64,000 bases of DNA from Gammaproteobacteria bacterium (lineage in GTDB: Bacteria; Pseudomonadota; Gammaproteobacteria; Burkholderiales; Burkholderiaceae_B), in NCBI GenBank assembly GCA_030832095.1, contig JAURJT010000060.1:62001-126000 (forward strand), in the 5' to 3' direction. The position numbers were made by a program, and so were the translations under genes. Position 1 is the first letter of the stretch. Each line of letters opens with the position of its first letter. Positions 55,318 to 63,765 of this stretch are shown here, piece after piece. The notes under the pieces are model-generated. The model saw nothing but the letters and a program-made list of their open reading frames with translations, had not been told where the DNA came from and did not search any database.

Positions 55318-55416
55318 GACGCGCAGTTTGAGCGTGACTGGTGAAACTGTCGATTCGGTGAACTACGCACGCGGGTGCGGCGGGTTAAACTATTGCGGTC
55401 TCCACAAAGGATTGTC

Positions 55417-56619
55417 ATGAATTCGTCTAATGCGTCGTTTCCTTATTTTCCTGGTATCCGTTTGTTGCACTCGCCTGGGCCGTCTAATGTTCCTAAAGCA
55501 GTGCTCGATGCACTCACGAGGCAACCGATCGATATGGGAGACCCACGCGTAGATGCCTGTGTTGACGCCTGTGAGCGAGGCTTGCAGGGCATACTGAACA
55601 CAGCAAGCGCAGACATATTTTTGTATGCGGCCAATGGCCATGGCGTATGGGAAGCCATGATTGTGAATCTATTGGCACCTGGTCAAAAAGTATTGATTCC
55701 AGGCACCGGCCATTTTTCTGATTCATGGGCGTTGATGGCCGAAGCAATGGGCGCAGTCATTGTACGTACCCCATATATCGAAGGTCAGCCGATTGACCCC
55801 GCGGTCGTCGAGCAAGCTCTGCGTGATGACACTCAACACGAAATCGTAGCGGTCTTTGCTGTGCACACCGACACCGCGAGTAGTACAACAAGCGACATGC
55901 CCGCGTTGCGTCGCGCCATCGATCAGGCCAAGCACCCCGCACTGTTTGTGGTTGATGTTGTGGCTTCGTTGGGAGCGATCCCTTTTTACATGGATCAATG
56001 GGGCGTAAATGCCGTGATTGGTGCCTCGCAAAAGGGCTTGATGTGCCCCCCAGGCGTTGGCTTTTGCGCCGCCGATGAGCGTGCAATGCAAGTCTGTGCC
56101 AATAACCCTGCGCCACGTTTTTATTGGGATTGGATGCGTCGTCGCAAGGGGCCTTCTTACAGCCGTTTTTGCGGAACCGCCCCTCAAAATTTACTGTTTG
56201 GCCTTGAAGCCGCCTTTGGCTTGATCGAGCAAGAGGGTCTGGCACAAGTACACGCGCGCCATCAGCGCCTTGCTGGGGCCGTGCACGCAGCAGTTCAAGC
56301 GTGGTCTGAGGCTGGGCAGGTGCAGTTTTTATGTCAAGTGCCGCAGGCACGCTCTGCTTCGGTGACCGCAGTGTTGGTTGGCTCAGGCATTGATCCCGAA
56401 TTGATCCGCAGTACAGCGCGCGAAAAATATCAAGTGCTTATTGCTGGGGGATTAGGGCCGTTTGCCGGCCGAGTCTTCCGAATTGGTCACTTGGGTGATT
56501 TAAATCCAGCCATGATCCTGGGCTGTTTGGCTGGCGTCGAGGCTGCCATGCAAAGTCTTGGTATCGATGTTGGCTCAAAGGGCGTGCGCAGCGCCGTTGA
56601 GTACCTTGCTAAAACTTAA
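55417..56619 (+). CDS. Class V aminotransferase (alanine-glyoxylate / serine-pyruvate type)
   Basis: A 400-residue PLP enzyme of the AGT branch: LLHSPGPSNVPKAVLDAL at the start, cofactor aspartate D180 in LFVVDVVASLGAIPF and the Schiff-base lysine K206 in VIGASQKGLMCPPGVG. It probably transfers the amino group of alanine, serine or aspartate to glyoxylate. ATG 55417 was chosen because AAAGGATTGTC precedes it. Nine bases separate its stop from the histidine kinase start, so all three plus-strand genes may be cotranscribed. Confidence 0.9.
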   Translation: MNSSNASFPYFPGIRLLHSPGPSNVPKAVLDALTRQPIDMGDPRVDACVDACERGLQGILNTASADIFLYAANGHGVWEAMIVNLLAPGQKVLIPGTGHFSDSWALMAEAMGAVIVRTPYIEGQPIDPAVVEQALRDDTQHEIVAVFAVHTDTASSTTSDMPALRRAIDQAKHPALFVVDVVASLGAIPFYMDQWGVNAVIGASQKGLMCPPGVGFCAADERAMQVCANNPAPRFYWDWMRRRKGPSYSRFCGTAPQNLLFGLEAAFGLIEQEGLAQVHARHQRLAGAVHAAVQAWSEAGQVQFLCQVPQARSASVTAVLVGSGIDPELIRSTAREKYQVLIAGGLGPFAGRVFRIGHLGDLNPAMILGCLAGVEAAMQSLGIDVGSKGVRSAVEYLAKT

Positions 56620-56628
56620 GGCGTAGCT

Positions 56629-58599
56629 TTGTCTTGCCCTGAGCTCGGCGTTTTGCTTCAACGCAGGCTTTGGCCCAGGGCTTGGTTTTGTCTTTGTTTG
56701 GCGATGATCGGTCTTATGCTGCTCACGCAGCGATCAGCGTTCGCACAAATTCAAGTACAGAGCTTCAGTCAACCGCAAACCCAGACGGCGACTCGTGCTT
56801 CGAAGATACTGACGCCCGAACTCGGTTTGTATGTCGATTCAACGCGTCGTATGGATGTCGAGGACGTTAGTCGGCAAGCTTTTGCGCCTTTTAAATTGCT
56901 GTTAAATCGCAGCCTTGAACCGACCACACGCTGGCTCAAGATTCAGGTTCAGGTCCCAGTTGGTCAGCAATCGCCCCTGATGCTTGTCATTGGTCCTTAT
57001 TTTCTCGCAGAGCTTGAGCTCTATCACGAAGAGGGAGGGCGTTGGGTGAAGCAGCTTGGCGGTGCCAAACATCCAGCCCTCCAACTTAACTGTTCGATCG
57101 GGCGACACTGTTTTACCTTGCCAGATTCTGGAAGCAGTCAGCGCGTCTATTTATTGCGCGTCAATACCATCAACGGATTTTATGTCTCGACTCAAGTCTT
57201 GGAGTCAGATAGATTCGTTGATGACACTAGCACCAAGGGCCTACTCCATGGCGTGCAGATCGGAATTTTGTTGACGTTGATTGGCTGGAGCGCCATTTAC
57301 CTGATACGTTTCCGCACTTTACTCGTTGGATTGTTTTGTTTAACGCAGATATCTGCGCTGTTTCTGTATTGCTTTGCAAACGGGATGACTCTGCGTCAAT
57401 TTATTGCTGAGTCGCCTGACTCTTACGCGCCCATCCTGACGATTGCGTTTTGTCTTCGACTGATGTTCGCCACGTGCTTGAGCCTTGAGCTAGTGCGCCG
57501 CTGGCAGACGCGACCTTGGTTTAGGCATTACTGCTTACTGTGGGTGACGTTTTGGTTAGTGCAGATTGGCCTGATTTTTTTCGATCAAATTAAGCCATAT
57601 ATGTTGCTTCTGAACTGGTTGTTTTTGTTTACGGCTCCGTTTTTTCTTGCTCTGGCAATTTATCAGAGTCAGCTACTCACTCGGCAACTCAAGATATATT
57701 GGACCACCGGCGCGCTGATCGTTGGTGTTTTAATGTGTGCTGATGCAGCCTTCTTAACGACTGACAGTGGGATCTCGATCTTGACGCTCATGCCAGGGAT
57801 TGGCGCGAGCATGCTTGTTGCAGTCGCTCTTTACTTGTTGTTGCTTGGTTACAGCAAAACGCAACAAGAGCAGTGGCTTCAAACAATGTTTGAGCTCAAT
57901 ACGCTAAAAACGCAAACTGATTATGAGCAGCGACAACTGAAAGAACGTAGCACGCTCATTGATATGTTGTCGCATGAACTTAAAAATCCCTTGGCGACGA
58001 TGCGCATGGCTCTTGGCTCACTGAAGTCGATCTTTGGCAAATCAGAGCATGCGGTCGAGTTTGGCGAGCGATTTGCCAGCATGACTCAGTCGATCGACAA
58101 TATGACCCAAGTGATTGACCGCGTTGGGCAGGTAGACGCGATCGATCAAAAAAACTTTGTACTGCGTGTTGAAAAATGTGCTGTGCTTGAAGCGATCGAG
58201 AGTTTGCCTTTGATTGCGGCGCAAGCGGATAGATTTAAAATTCTCGGTTTGAGCGAGGTCACTATCCAGACCGACAGGTTATTGTTGATTACGATTATTA
58301 ATAATTTAATAGATAACGCAGTGAAGTACTCGCCTCCTGCTACGATGATCGAAATCTCGGTGAGTACGCTGGCAAATGATAGGCTGCTGTGCATTGTATC
58401 CAATGAGGTTGAGCGTCACCACGAACCGGATCCGGCTGCTTTGTTTACCCGTTATTACCGCAGCATTTACTCTCACGACAAGCCTGGCACCGGGCTTGGT
58501 TTAGTATTAATAAAATCTCTTTGCGAAATACTGAAAGGTTCTGTCAGTTACCGATTTGAATATAACCGTGTGTTTTTTTCTGTTGAGTTGCCGCTATGA
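56629..58599 (+). CDS. 7TMR-DISM sensor histidine kinase
   Basis: A 656-residue membrane kinase. A signal-like helix (about 18-38) leads to an extracytoplasmic 7TMR-DISMED2 beta domain (about 60-195). Seven helices follow (about 205-408), then a short coiled coil, the HisKA box DMLSHELKNP with phospho-acceptor H449, and the ATPase with INNLIDNAVKYSPP and GTGLGLVLIKSL. The start codon is probably TTG 56629, with AAGG just before it; no ATG precedes residue 26. The ligand is not identified; DISM sensors often bind carbohydrates or small acids. It overlaps its response regulator by ATGA. Confidence 0.88.
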   Translation: MSCPELGVLLQRRLWPRAWFCLCLAMIGLMLLTQRSAFAQIQVQSFSQPQTQTATRASKILTPELGLYVDSTRRMDVEDVSRQAFAPFKLLLNRSLEPTTRWLKIQVQVPVGQQSPLMLVIGPYFLAELELYHEEGGRWVKQLGGAKHPALQLNCSIGRHCFTLPDSGSSQRVYLLRVNTINGFYVSTQVLESDRFVDDTSTKGLLHGVQIGILLTLIGWSAIYLIRFRTLLVGLFCLTQISALFLYCFANGMTLRQFIAESPDSYAPILTIAFCLRLMFATCLSLELVRRWQTRPWFRHYCLLWVTFWLVQIGLIFFDQIKPYMLLLNWLFLFTAPFFLALAIYQSQLLTRQLKIYWTTGALIVGVLMCADAAFLTTDSGISILTLMPGIGASMLVAVALYLLLLGYSKTQQEQWLQTMFELNTLKTQTDYEQRQLKERSTLIDMLSHELKNPLATMRMALGSLKSIFGKSEHAVEFGERFASMTQSIDNMTQVIDRVGQVDAIDQKNFVLRVEKCAVLEAIESLPLIAAQADRFKILGLSEVTIQTDRLLLITIINNLIDNAVKYSPPATMIEISVSTLANDRLLCIVSNEVERHHEPDPAALFTRYYRSIYSHDKPGTGLGLVLIKSLCEILKGSVSYRFEYNRVFFSVELPL

Positions 58600-59312
58600 A
58601 TCAAACTGCTGGACAAATCCGAGTCGCCTTAGTCGAAGACGATCCATTGTTGCGCAAAGAAATTCACTTTCATCTCAAACAACAAGGGTTTTTGGTGTTT
58701 GCGGTTCAAAATGGTAAGTCTTTAGACGAGCTGCTCATGACCGAGCCGCTTGATGCCCTAGTACTTGATTTATCGTTACCCGGAGAAGATGGCATCGCGA
58801 TCGCCAATCGTATTCGGCGCAGTATTCCGGGGATGGGAATTGTGATGCTGACTGCACGCACCGCCTTGCCTGATCGCATTCGCGGCTACGAGGCAGGAGC
58901 CGATGTTTATCTTAGCAAGCCCGTAGCACCCGAAGAGCTGACTCTGACTCTGCTCAATCTGGCGCGGCGTGTCAAAAAGGTCGACGAAACACCTGCCTGG
59001 ACGTTAGATTTGCGAGATCGCTCGATCTCTGGAGCTGAGCCCTGGCAAAAAGCATTTTTGACAAATAGCGAGCGGGCATTACTGTTGGCTTTGGCGCAAG
59101 CACCGAGTCACATGCTCGAGACCGATATGATCTGCGAGTTGCTCAGCCAACGAAGCGGTACATCCGATATGGGTAAACGAGCACTCGAGAGTCTCGTGAG
59201 TCGGTTGCGTAAAAAACTTGAATCACTCTCGGGGCATGACGCCGAACCCGCACTGAAAGCCGTGTGGGGTATCGGTTATCAATTATGCGTGCCAGTGATT
59301 GTGAAGGCGTAA
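58596..59312 (+). CDS. OmpR-family-like response regulator
   Basis: A 238-residue regulator. The receiver has the acidic pair in LVEDDPLLR, phospho-acceptor D58 (VLDLSLPGEDG), T86 and K108 (YLSKPV). The winged-helix domain spans about 150-235, with ALESLVSRLRKKLESLSG in the recognition region and GIGYQL at the wing. It is cognate to the kinase upstream by overlap. Direct targets are unknown; the aminotransferase upstream is a candidate. Confidence 0.9.
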   Translation: MNQTAGQIRVALVEDDPLLRKEIHFHLKQQGFLVFAVQNGKSLDELLMTEPLDALVLDLSLPGEDGIAIANRIRRSIPGMGIVMLTARTALPDRIRGYEAGADVYLSKPVAPEELTLTLLNLARRVKKVDETPAWTLDLRDRSISGAEPWQKAFLTNSERALLLALAQAPSHMLETDMICELLSQRSGTSDMGKRALESLVSRLRKKLESLSGHDAEPALKAVWGIGYQLCVPVIVKA

Positions 59313-59376
59313 GCGCTTCAGTGGGTCAGTGCTTCGGTGCAAGTCACGCAGCCTTGCCGCTGTTGGCGTTCAAGGC

Positions 59377-60312
59377 TCAATGTACCGATTTGCTGCCCAG
59401 TACGGTTGTTGTTTGAAACAGTGCCTCGGTATCTAAGGCATCAAACACATAGGGTAATCCGCAAAATTCACAGGCGACCTCGACTTTGCCCTGCTCTTGC
59501 AAAATATCATCTACCTCAGCTTTGCCTAGCATGCGAAGCATGTCCGCAACACGCTCTTGAGTGCAAGAGCATTTCCAGGTAATGGGTTGCGATTCAAAGA
59601 CAAGTAAAGTTTCTTGCCAAAACAAGCGATGCAGCAGTGTGTCTTGATCAGTTGCGAGCATTTCGGCAGGAGTCAGTGTTTGGGCAAGGTGCTGCGCGCG
59701 CGCCCACGATTCGTCTGCCGTTTCGATTTCAGTTTGTTGAGCACCACCTTGTAGCGGCAGGCGCTGAATCAGTAAGCCACTGCAATGCAAGGCGTCGGCT
59801 GCCAACCAGATGCGCGTGTGCAATTGCTCTGAGCGCAGCATATATTGTTCAAGCGCTTGAGCAACCGTATTGCCCTCAAGCGGCACGATACCTTGATACG
59901 CTTGACGCCCTGGCGTGTGTTTGGGTGGATCAAGTACCACAATAAACTTTGCAGTGCCGCCCGGGTTGAGCATCGCTTGCAAATCACTTTCTGCCGGCAG
60001 CGGACGGTCGCGCATTTTGACAGTGGCGCGAATACTTAGGTCGGCCCGACACTCAACCACCATTAAGGCAATCGCACCGTCACCTTGTAGCTGCAGCAAG
60101 AGCGAACCATCAAACTTTAGATTGGCGGCGAGCAGGGTCGAAGCGGCAACGAGTTCGCCCAGTAGAGCCGTGACTGGCGCTGGGTGTTGGTGGTGCGCCT
60201 GCGTAGAGAGCCAGGCATGCTCAATACGAACCGACTCAACGCGCACACTGCGGTCATCAAATAAAAACTTTTTAAGCGCATCGCTGCGCCACTGGCTAGC
60301 GTCGTCAGCCAT
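59377..60312 (-). CDS. hslO: Redox-regulated chaperone Hsp33
   Basis: A 311-residue Hsp33. The C-terminal redox switch has C248 and C250 (CSC) and C281 and C284 (CEFC), which bind zinc when reduced and form disulfides to activate holdase function. The N-terminal domain is standard (ALLGELVAASTLLAANLKFDGSLLLQLQGDG). It overlaps the gamma carbonic anhydrase gene by one base and is its downstream partner. Confidence 0.95.
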   Translation of the reverse strand: MADDASQWRSDALKKFLFDDRSVRVESVRIEHAWLSTQAHHQHPAPVTALLGELVAASTLLAANLKFDGSLLLQLQGDGAIALMVVECRADLSIRATVKMRDRPLPAESDLQAMLNPGGTAKFIVVLDPPKHTPGRQAYQGIVPLEGNTVAQALEQYMLRSEQLHTRIWLAADALHCSGLLIQRLPLQGGAQQTEIETADESWARAQHLAQTLTPAEMLATDQDTLLHRLFWQETLLVFESQPITWKCSCTQERVADMLRMLGKAEVDDILQEQGKVEVACEFCGLPYVFDALDTEALFQTTTVLGSKSVH

Positions 60313-60833
60313 TAGCCGATTCGCTTGAGTTTTTCACGATACATTTGCCCGCGTTTGGCATAGTTTTCGATATTATTGCGAATCGTTTCGATTTCTTCTG
60401 CAGAGAGCGAGCGGGTAATTTTTCCGACACCGATGACAAGGCTCCCATCTGGGATTTCGCGTCCCTCTGGAATAATTGCACCCGCACCAATTAAACAGTT
60501 ACGTCCGATTTTTGCGCGATTCAAGACGATTGCTTGCATGCCAACCAATGTGCCTGAACCAATCGTGCAGCCGTGCAACATCGCTTGATGTCCGATCGTG
60601 ACGTGATGCTCGATGGTGAGCGGCACGCCTGCGTCAGAGTGCAGCACGCTGCCTTCTTGAACGTTGCTGTGATGACCGATGTCGATGCAGGTGTTGTCAC
60701 CCCGAATGCTGACATTGGCCCAGATGCTGGCCTGCGCCCCGACCAGAACGTCACCGATCAGATCAGCTGAGTCAAAAATAAAGGCTGTTGGGTCAATACG
60801 CGGGATAAGGTCGCCAAGTTGATAAATCGCCAT
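60312..60833 (-). CDS. Gamma-carbonic anhydrase family protein
   Basis: A 173-residue left-handed beta-helix protein with hexapeptide repeats and the zinc histidines in NVQEGSVLH, EHHVTIGHQAMLHGCTIG (three-histidine pattern). It resembles the YrdA/CaiE/PaaY type. These bind zinc, and some are weak carbonic anhydrases or thioesterases. The operon is this gene then hslO. Confidence 0.9.
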   Translation of the reverse strand: MAIYQLGDLIPRIDPTAFIFDSADLIGDVLVGAQASIWANVSIRGDNTCIDIGHHSNVQEGSVLHSDAGVPLTIEHHVTIGHQAMLHGCTIGSGTLVGMQAIVLNRAKIGRNCLIGAGAIIPEGREIPDGSLVIGVGKITRSLSAEEIETIRNNIENYAKRGQMYREKLKRIG

Positions 60834-60869
60834 GATGAGTTGCGCCTAATACGAAGGAAAGCCGATAGT

Positions 60870-62588
60870 TTAGCTTGACTGGGCTTTGAGCTTTTTAGCT
60901 TGGCGTTGGCTACGGCCGATTTCGAGTTGGCGTAAGACCCTGCGCTGAATCTTTCCGGTCGTCGTCATGGGTAAGGCGTCGACGTATTCGATCTCTTTGG
61001 GGTATTCATAGGGTGCCAGACGCATTTTGACGTGCTCTTGCAGGATTTCAGTGAGTTGAGCGCGCTTGCGTGAAGCAAAACTTGGCGTTAATACAACAAA
61101 GGCCTTGACCACGGCACCACGGTCGACATCAGGCTTGGGGACAACAGCCACATTCGCGACAGCTGGGTGATCAAGCAAACAGTTTTCGATTTCGCCCGGA
61201 CCAATGCGATAGCCCGAGGATTTGAACACATCGTCGGCTCGTCCGGCGTACCAGTAATAGCCGTCGGAATCGACTCGGGCGAGATCGCCGGTGCGACACC
61301 AGTCACCCGTAAACTTTTCGGCGGTCGCGCTGTCGTTGCGCCAATAGCCGATGAATAGAATTGGATCTGGGTAGCCATGGATATCAAAACGATTTAATGC
61401 GACTTCGCCGATCTCGTCGATGGCCGCGATCGTTCCGTCTTCGCGTAGCACGGTGATGCGATGACCTGGGTAAGGCTTACCCATGCTACCTGAACGAGCT
61501 GGCCATTTTTGATGGCTATTGCCGATCAGGTAATTCATTTCTGTCTGTCCAAACATTTCGTTGGGCGTGATGCCTAAGGCCTGTTCGCACCAGGCGAAGA
61601 CGGTATCGCCAACGCTTTCACCAGCGCTCATGATCGCGCGAAGTGATAATTGATATTTCACCTTGGGTTGCTCAATCGCCTTCATCATTTGCTTGAGCGC
61701 AGTCGGAAACAGAAAGGTGTTAGTGACTTGATAGCGTTCGAGAATTTCAAACGCACGCTCTGGGCTAAAGCGCCCGCGAGTGCCAACAATGGGTTGCCCA
61801 AAATACAGCGTGGGTAGTAGCGCATCCATCATGCCGCCGGTCCAAGCCCAGTCGGCTGGTGACCAAAAGACATCCTTGGGTTGAGGAAACCAGTTCTGTG
61901 AGGCGACAAAGCCAGGTAAGTTGCCAATCAACACTGAGTGCGGCAACAAAGCACCTTTGGGCGCACCAGTCGTACCTGAGGTGTAAAGCAAAATTGCTGG
62001 TTCATCGGCGCGCGTGTTGACGGCTTTGAAGTCAGTGGGTTGTCGGATCAATAACTTATGCCAGGGCAACACACGGTCGTCGGTGACGCCAATGCCGACT
62101 AATTGCGTCAACGTTGGGCAGCGAGGCAGGCTTGTCAGCACATTACTGGCCGATTGCTCGTCAAAGATCGCGACCCGAACTTGGGCGTCTCGCAGGCGCT
62201 GCTCAAGCGCCTCTGGACCAAACAGGCTAGAGAGAGGCAATACCACAGCCCCAACACTATAAGTCGCAATGTGTGCGACCACTGTCTCGGGGCGCTGGCC
62301 CAAGATTAAAGCGACACGATCGCCGCGCTTGACCCCCATACGAGTCAGACCATTGGCGAGTTGATTTGCAGTAGCTGCTAGGCGCTCGTAGGTCCATACT
62401 TCGCGGTGACCCGTTGGGTCTTCATCAAACAAGGCGATTTTGCGCGCGTCTGCAGGATTATTCGCCCAACGATGGCAACAGGCGTGACCAATGTTGAAAT
62501 GGGTGGGGACCAACCATTCAAAAGACTCGTAAAGAGAGGCGTATTGATCGACCATACCTGACAATGACTTTAGTGTTGCCCGTAGCAT
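60870..62588 (-). CDS. Acyl-CoA synthetase (AMP-binding ANL family)
   Basis: A 561-572-residue ligase with P-loop LYTSGTTGAPKGALLPH, adenylation motif EMFGQTEMNYLIGN, hinge VDSDGYYWYAGRADDVFKSSGYRIGPGEIE and catalytic lysine in PMTTTGKIQRRVLR. This pattern fits medium-chain or benzoate/acetate-like acyl-CoA synthetases (AcsA-like short form). Homologues start at MVDQYASLYESF, which corresponds to ATG 62555; the longer start 62588 has no better ribosome site, so the true start is uncertain. Substrate unknown. Confidence 0.85.
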   Translation of the reverse strand: MLRATLKSLSGMVDQYASLYESFEWLVPTHFNIGHACCHRWANNPADARKIALFDEDPTGHREVWTYERLAATANQLANGLTRMGVKRGDRVALILGQRPETVVAHIATYSVGAVVLPLSSLFGPEALEQRLRDAQVRVAIFDEQSASNVLTSLPRCPTLTQLVGIGVTDDRVLPWHKLLIRQPTDFKAVNTRADEPAILLYTSGTTGAPKGALLPHSVLIGNLPGFVASQNWFPQPKDVFWSPADWAWTGGMMDALLPTLYFGQPIVGTRGRFSPERAFEILERYQVTNTFLFPTALKQMMKAIEQPKVKYQLSLRAIMSAGESVGDTVFAWCEQALGITPNEMFGQTEMNYLIGNSHQKWPARSGSMGKPYPGHRITVLREDGTIAAIDEIGEVALNRFDIHGYPDPILFIGYWRNDSATAEKFTGDWCRTGDLARVDSDGYYWYAGRADDVFKSSGYRIGPGEIENCLLDHPAVANVAVVPKPDVDRGAVVKAFVVLTPSFASRKRAQLTEILQEHVKMRLAPYEYPKEIEYVDALPMTTTGKIQRRVLRQLEIGRSQRQAKKLKAQSS

Positions 62589-62638
62589 GGCTCAGCCAGT
62601 GCTTTGGTGCAACCCACAGCGGTGCTTGAATGCAACAA

Positions 62639-63178
62639 CTAAGGGTTTTCACTAATCGATACGTTCGTCAGTCGTGTACCGGCAAGCAGGTCATGTAAAA
62701 ATTGTTGTTGAGGGCTAAACCAGGTTGGGATAAACACCGTAAACGGAGCCACTACAATGAGTGCTAACCCCGAGGGCCAGCCCGTTAGCTTAGAAATCGC
62801 CCAAACCGTGGCTGCGCCTAGCAAGGGCAGAGCCCACATGAGTACGAAGCGTATGACCAGACGCCCGAAAGACGGTATTGTGCCATCGGCAGCCACCAAG
62901 CGGATATGCCAAGCTTTCATGGGCAGTGTCTGACCACTGCGGGTCCAGCACAACAGAAAATACCCACCAATCACTAAAAATAACCAAGCTTGACGAGTGC
63001 TTCTGAGCATCAAGCCGTGCTTGCTTTGCGTCAGAGTATCAAAGAGGTAGTCTGCTAAAAAGACCACAGCAAACAGCAAGACCCCCTCGTACGCCATCGA
63101 GGCAAAGCGACGCGCGCGTGACGGGGTAGTACTAGAGCTTTGGGCTTGAGGCGACTGTGGCGGTGGGGAAGGCTTCAT
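62639..63178 (-). CDS. RDD-family membrane protein
   Basis: A 179-residue protein with a proline/serine-rich N-terminus (about 1-25), an RRFASMAYEGVLLFAVVFLADYLFD first helix with the conserved R and D, further helices, and QTLPMKAWHIRLV between them. RDD proteins are small membrane proteins of mostly unknown function, some being sodium-proton antiporters. It is followed by the acyl-CoA synthetase gene 50 bases downstream on the same strand. Confidence 0.85.
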   Translation of the reverse strand: MKPSPPPQSPQAQSSSTTPSRARRFASMAYEGVLLFAVVFLADYLFDTLTQSKHGLMLRSTRQAWLFLVIGGYFLLCWTRSGQTLPMKAWHIRLVAADGTIPSFGRLVIRFVLMWALPLLGAATVWAISKLTGWPSGLALIVVAPFTVFIPTWFSPQQQFLHDLLAGTRLTNVSISENP

Positions 63179-63271
63179 CAGTCATATTATCCCGCACTTT
63201 GCCCCATGCCTAAAGTTTTGAGGGATCTTCAAGGCGAGCGTAGTGCGGGTTAAAAAAAGGGGGCCACCTTT

Positions 63272-63298
63272 TGAACTGATCCCATAAAGTTGGTCACT
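63272..63298 (+). mobile_element. Possible fragment of an IS3-type terminal repeat
   Basis: A stretch beginning TGAACTGATCCCATAAAGTT and continuing GGTCACT resembles the ends of IS3-family elements (TGAnCTGnCCCCnAAAAGTTGGAC). There is no transposase and no second end in view. Recorded as a weak resemblance within the 179-base gap between the RDD gene and the small-protein gene. Confidence 0.2.
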
Positions 63299-63357
63299 CT
63301 TTTTTCTTGTCATTCAGATTGACAGGCCTTGCGACCAGTCACCCCAATGAATACGCT

Positions 63358-63534
63358 TTAGTACATACCGTTGTGGCGTGCGTTGGCGCGAACAGAGCTC
63401 GTAAAAGCGACTAAACCGCGTACTGCTTTACCAAAAGCGCGAAATGGATGCGGCCGAAACTGATCTTCCATTGCCTTGGACAAGAGCTCGCGCTCAAGGG
63501 TGTCAGTCAAGTGAGCTGTGTGATGGATTTTCAT
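63358..63534 (-). CDS. Unrecognised small protein of 58 residues
   Basis: ATG 63534 to TAA 63358 encodes 58 residues: MKIHHTAHLTDTLERELLSK, then AMEDQFRPHPFRAFGKAVRG and LVAFTSSVRANARHNGMY. It is preceded by CAGGAAGTCACC, a good ribosome site. The protein is basic at its C-terminus, with a possible amphipathic helix near residues 8-50 and no signal or membrane segment. I do not recognise the family. Three identical-pattern dyads lie 21-82 bases upstream of its start, implying specific regulation. Codon choice is like its neighbours. Confidence 0.65.
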   Translation of the reverse strand: MKIHHTAHLTDTLERELLSKAMEDQFRPHPFRAFGKAVRGLVAFTSSVRANARHNGMY

Positions 63535-63554
63535 GGTGACTTCCTGTGCTTGTT

Positions 63555-63616
63555 AGGGATAACCCTATATTAAGGGAAAACCCTAGCAAGTGCAAATGAA
63601 ATCAAGGGAATACCCT
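63555..63616 (-). promoter_or_regulatory. Three AGGG-N4-CCCT dyads upstream of the small-protein gene
   Basis: AGGGATAACCCT (63555-63566), AGGGAAAACCCT (63573-63584) and AGGGAATACCCT (63605-63616) share the same 12-base dyad with an A/T centre, with spacings of 18 and 32 bases between starts. Each is flanked by TA or A-rich sequence. They look like three operators for one dimeric regulator, not a terminator, since no U-tract follows and the first begins 21 bases before the small gene's ATG. Confidence 0.65.
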
Positions 63617-63765
63617 AATGCGCAAAGAATCGTTGTGATTTTGCAACAAATCTATCGGATATCGGCAGAGTGGTTGCCCCGACGCCGAGTGGTCGCTCTA
63701 ACGCCGTGGTTTTGAGGCACTAGCTCTTGATGCGCGGTACGTGGTGCTAGGCTAGGGCGCTTGCG

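Noticed and set aside
59322-59350. Similarity of CAGTGCTTCGGTGCAA to CAGTGCTTTGGTGCAA at 62590, and of GGTGCAAGTC near 42807, as a dispersed repeat
   Set aside because: The matches are short, have no shared boundaries or structure, and fall off quickly on both sides.
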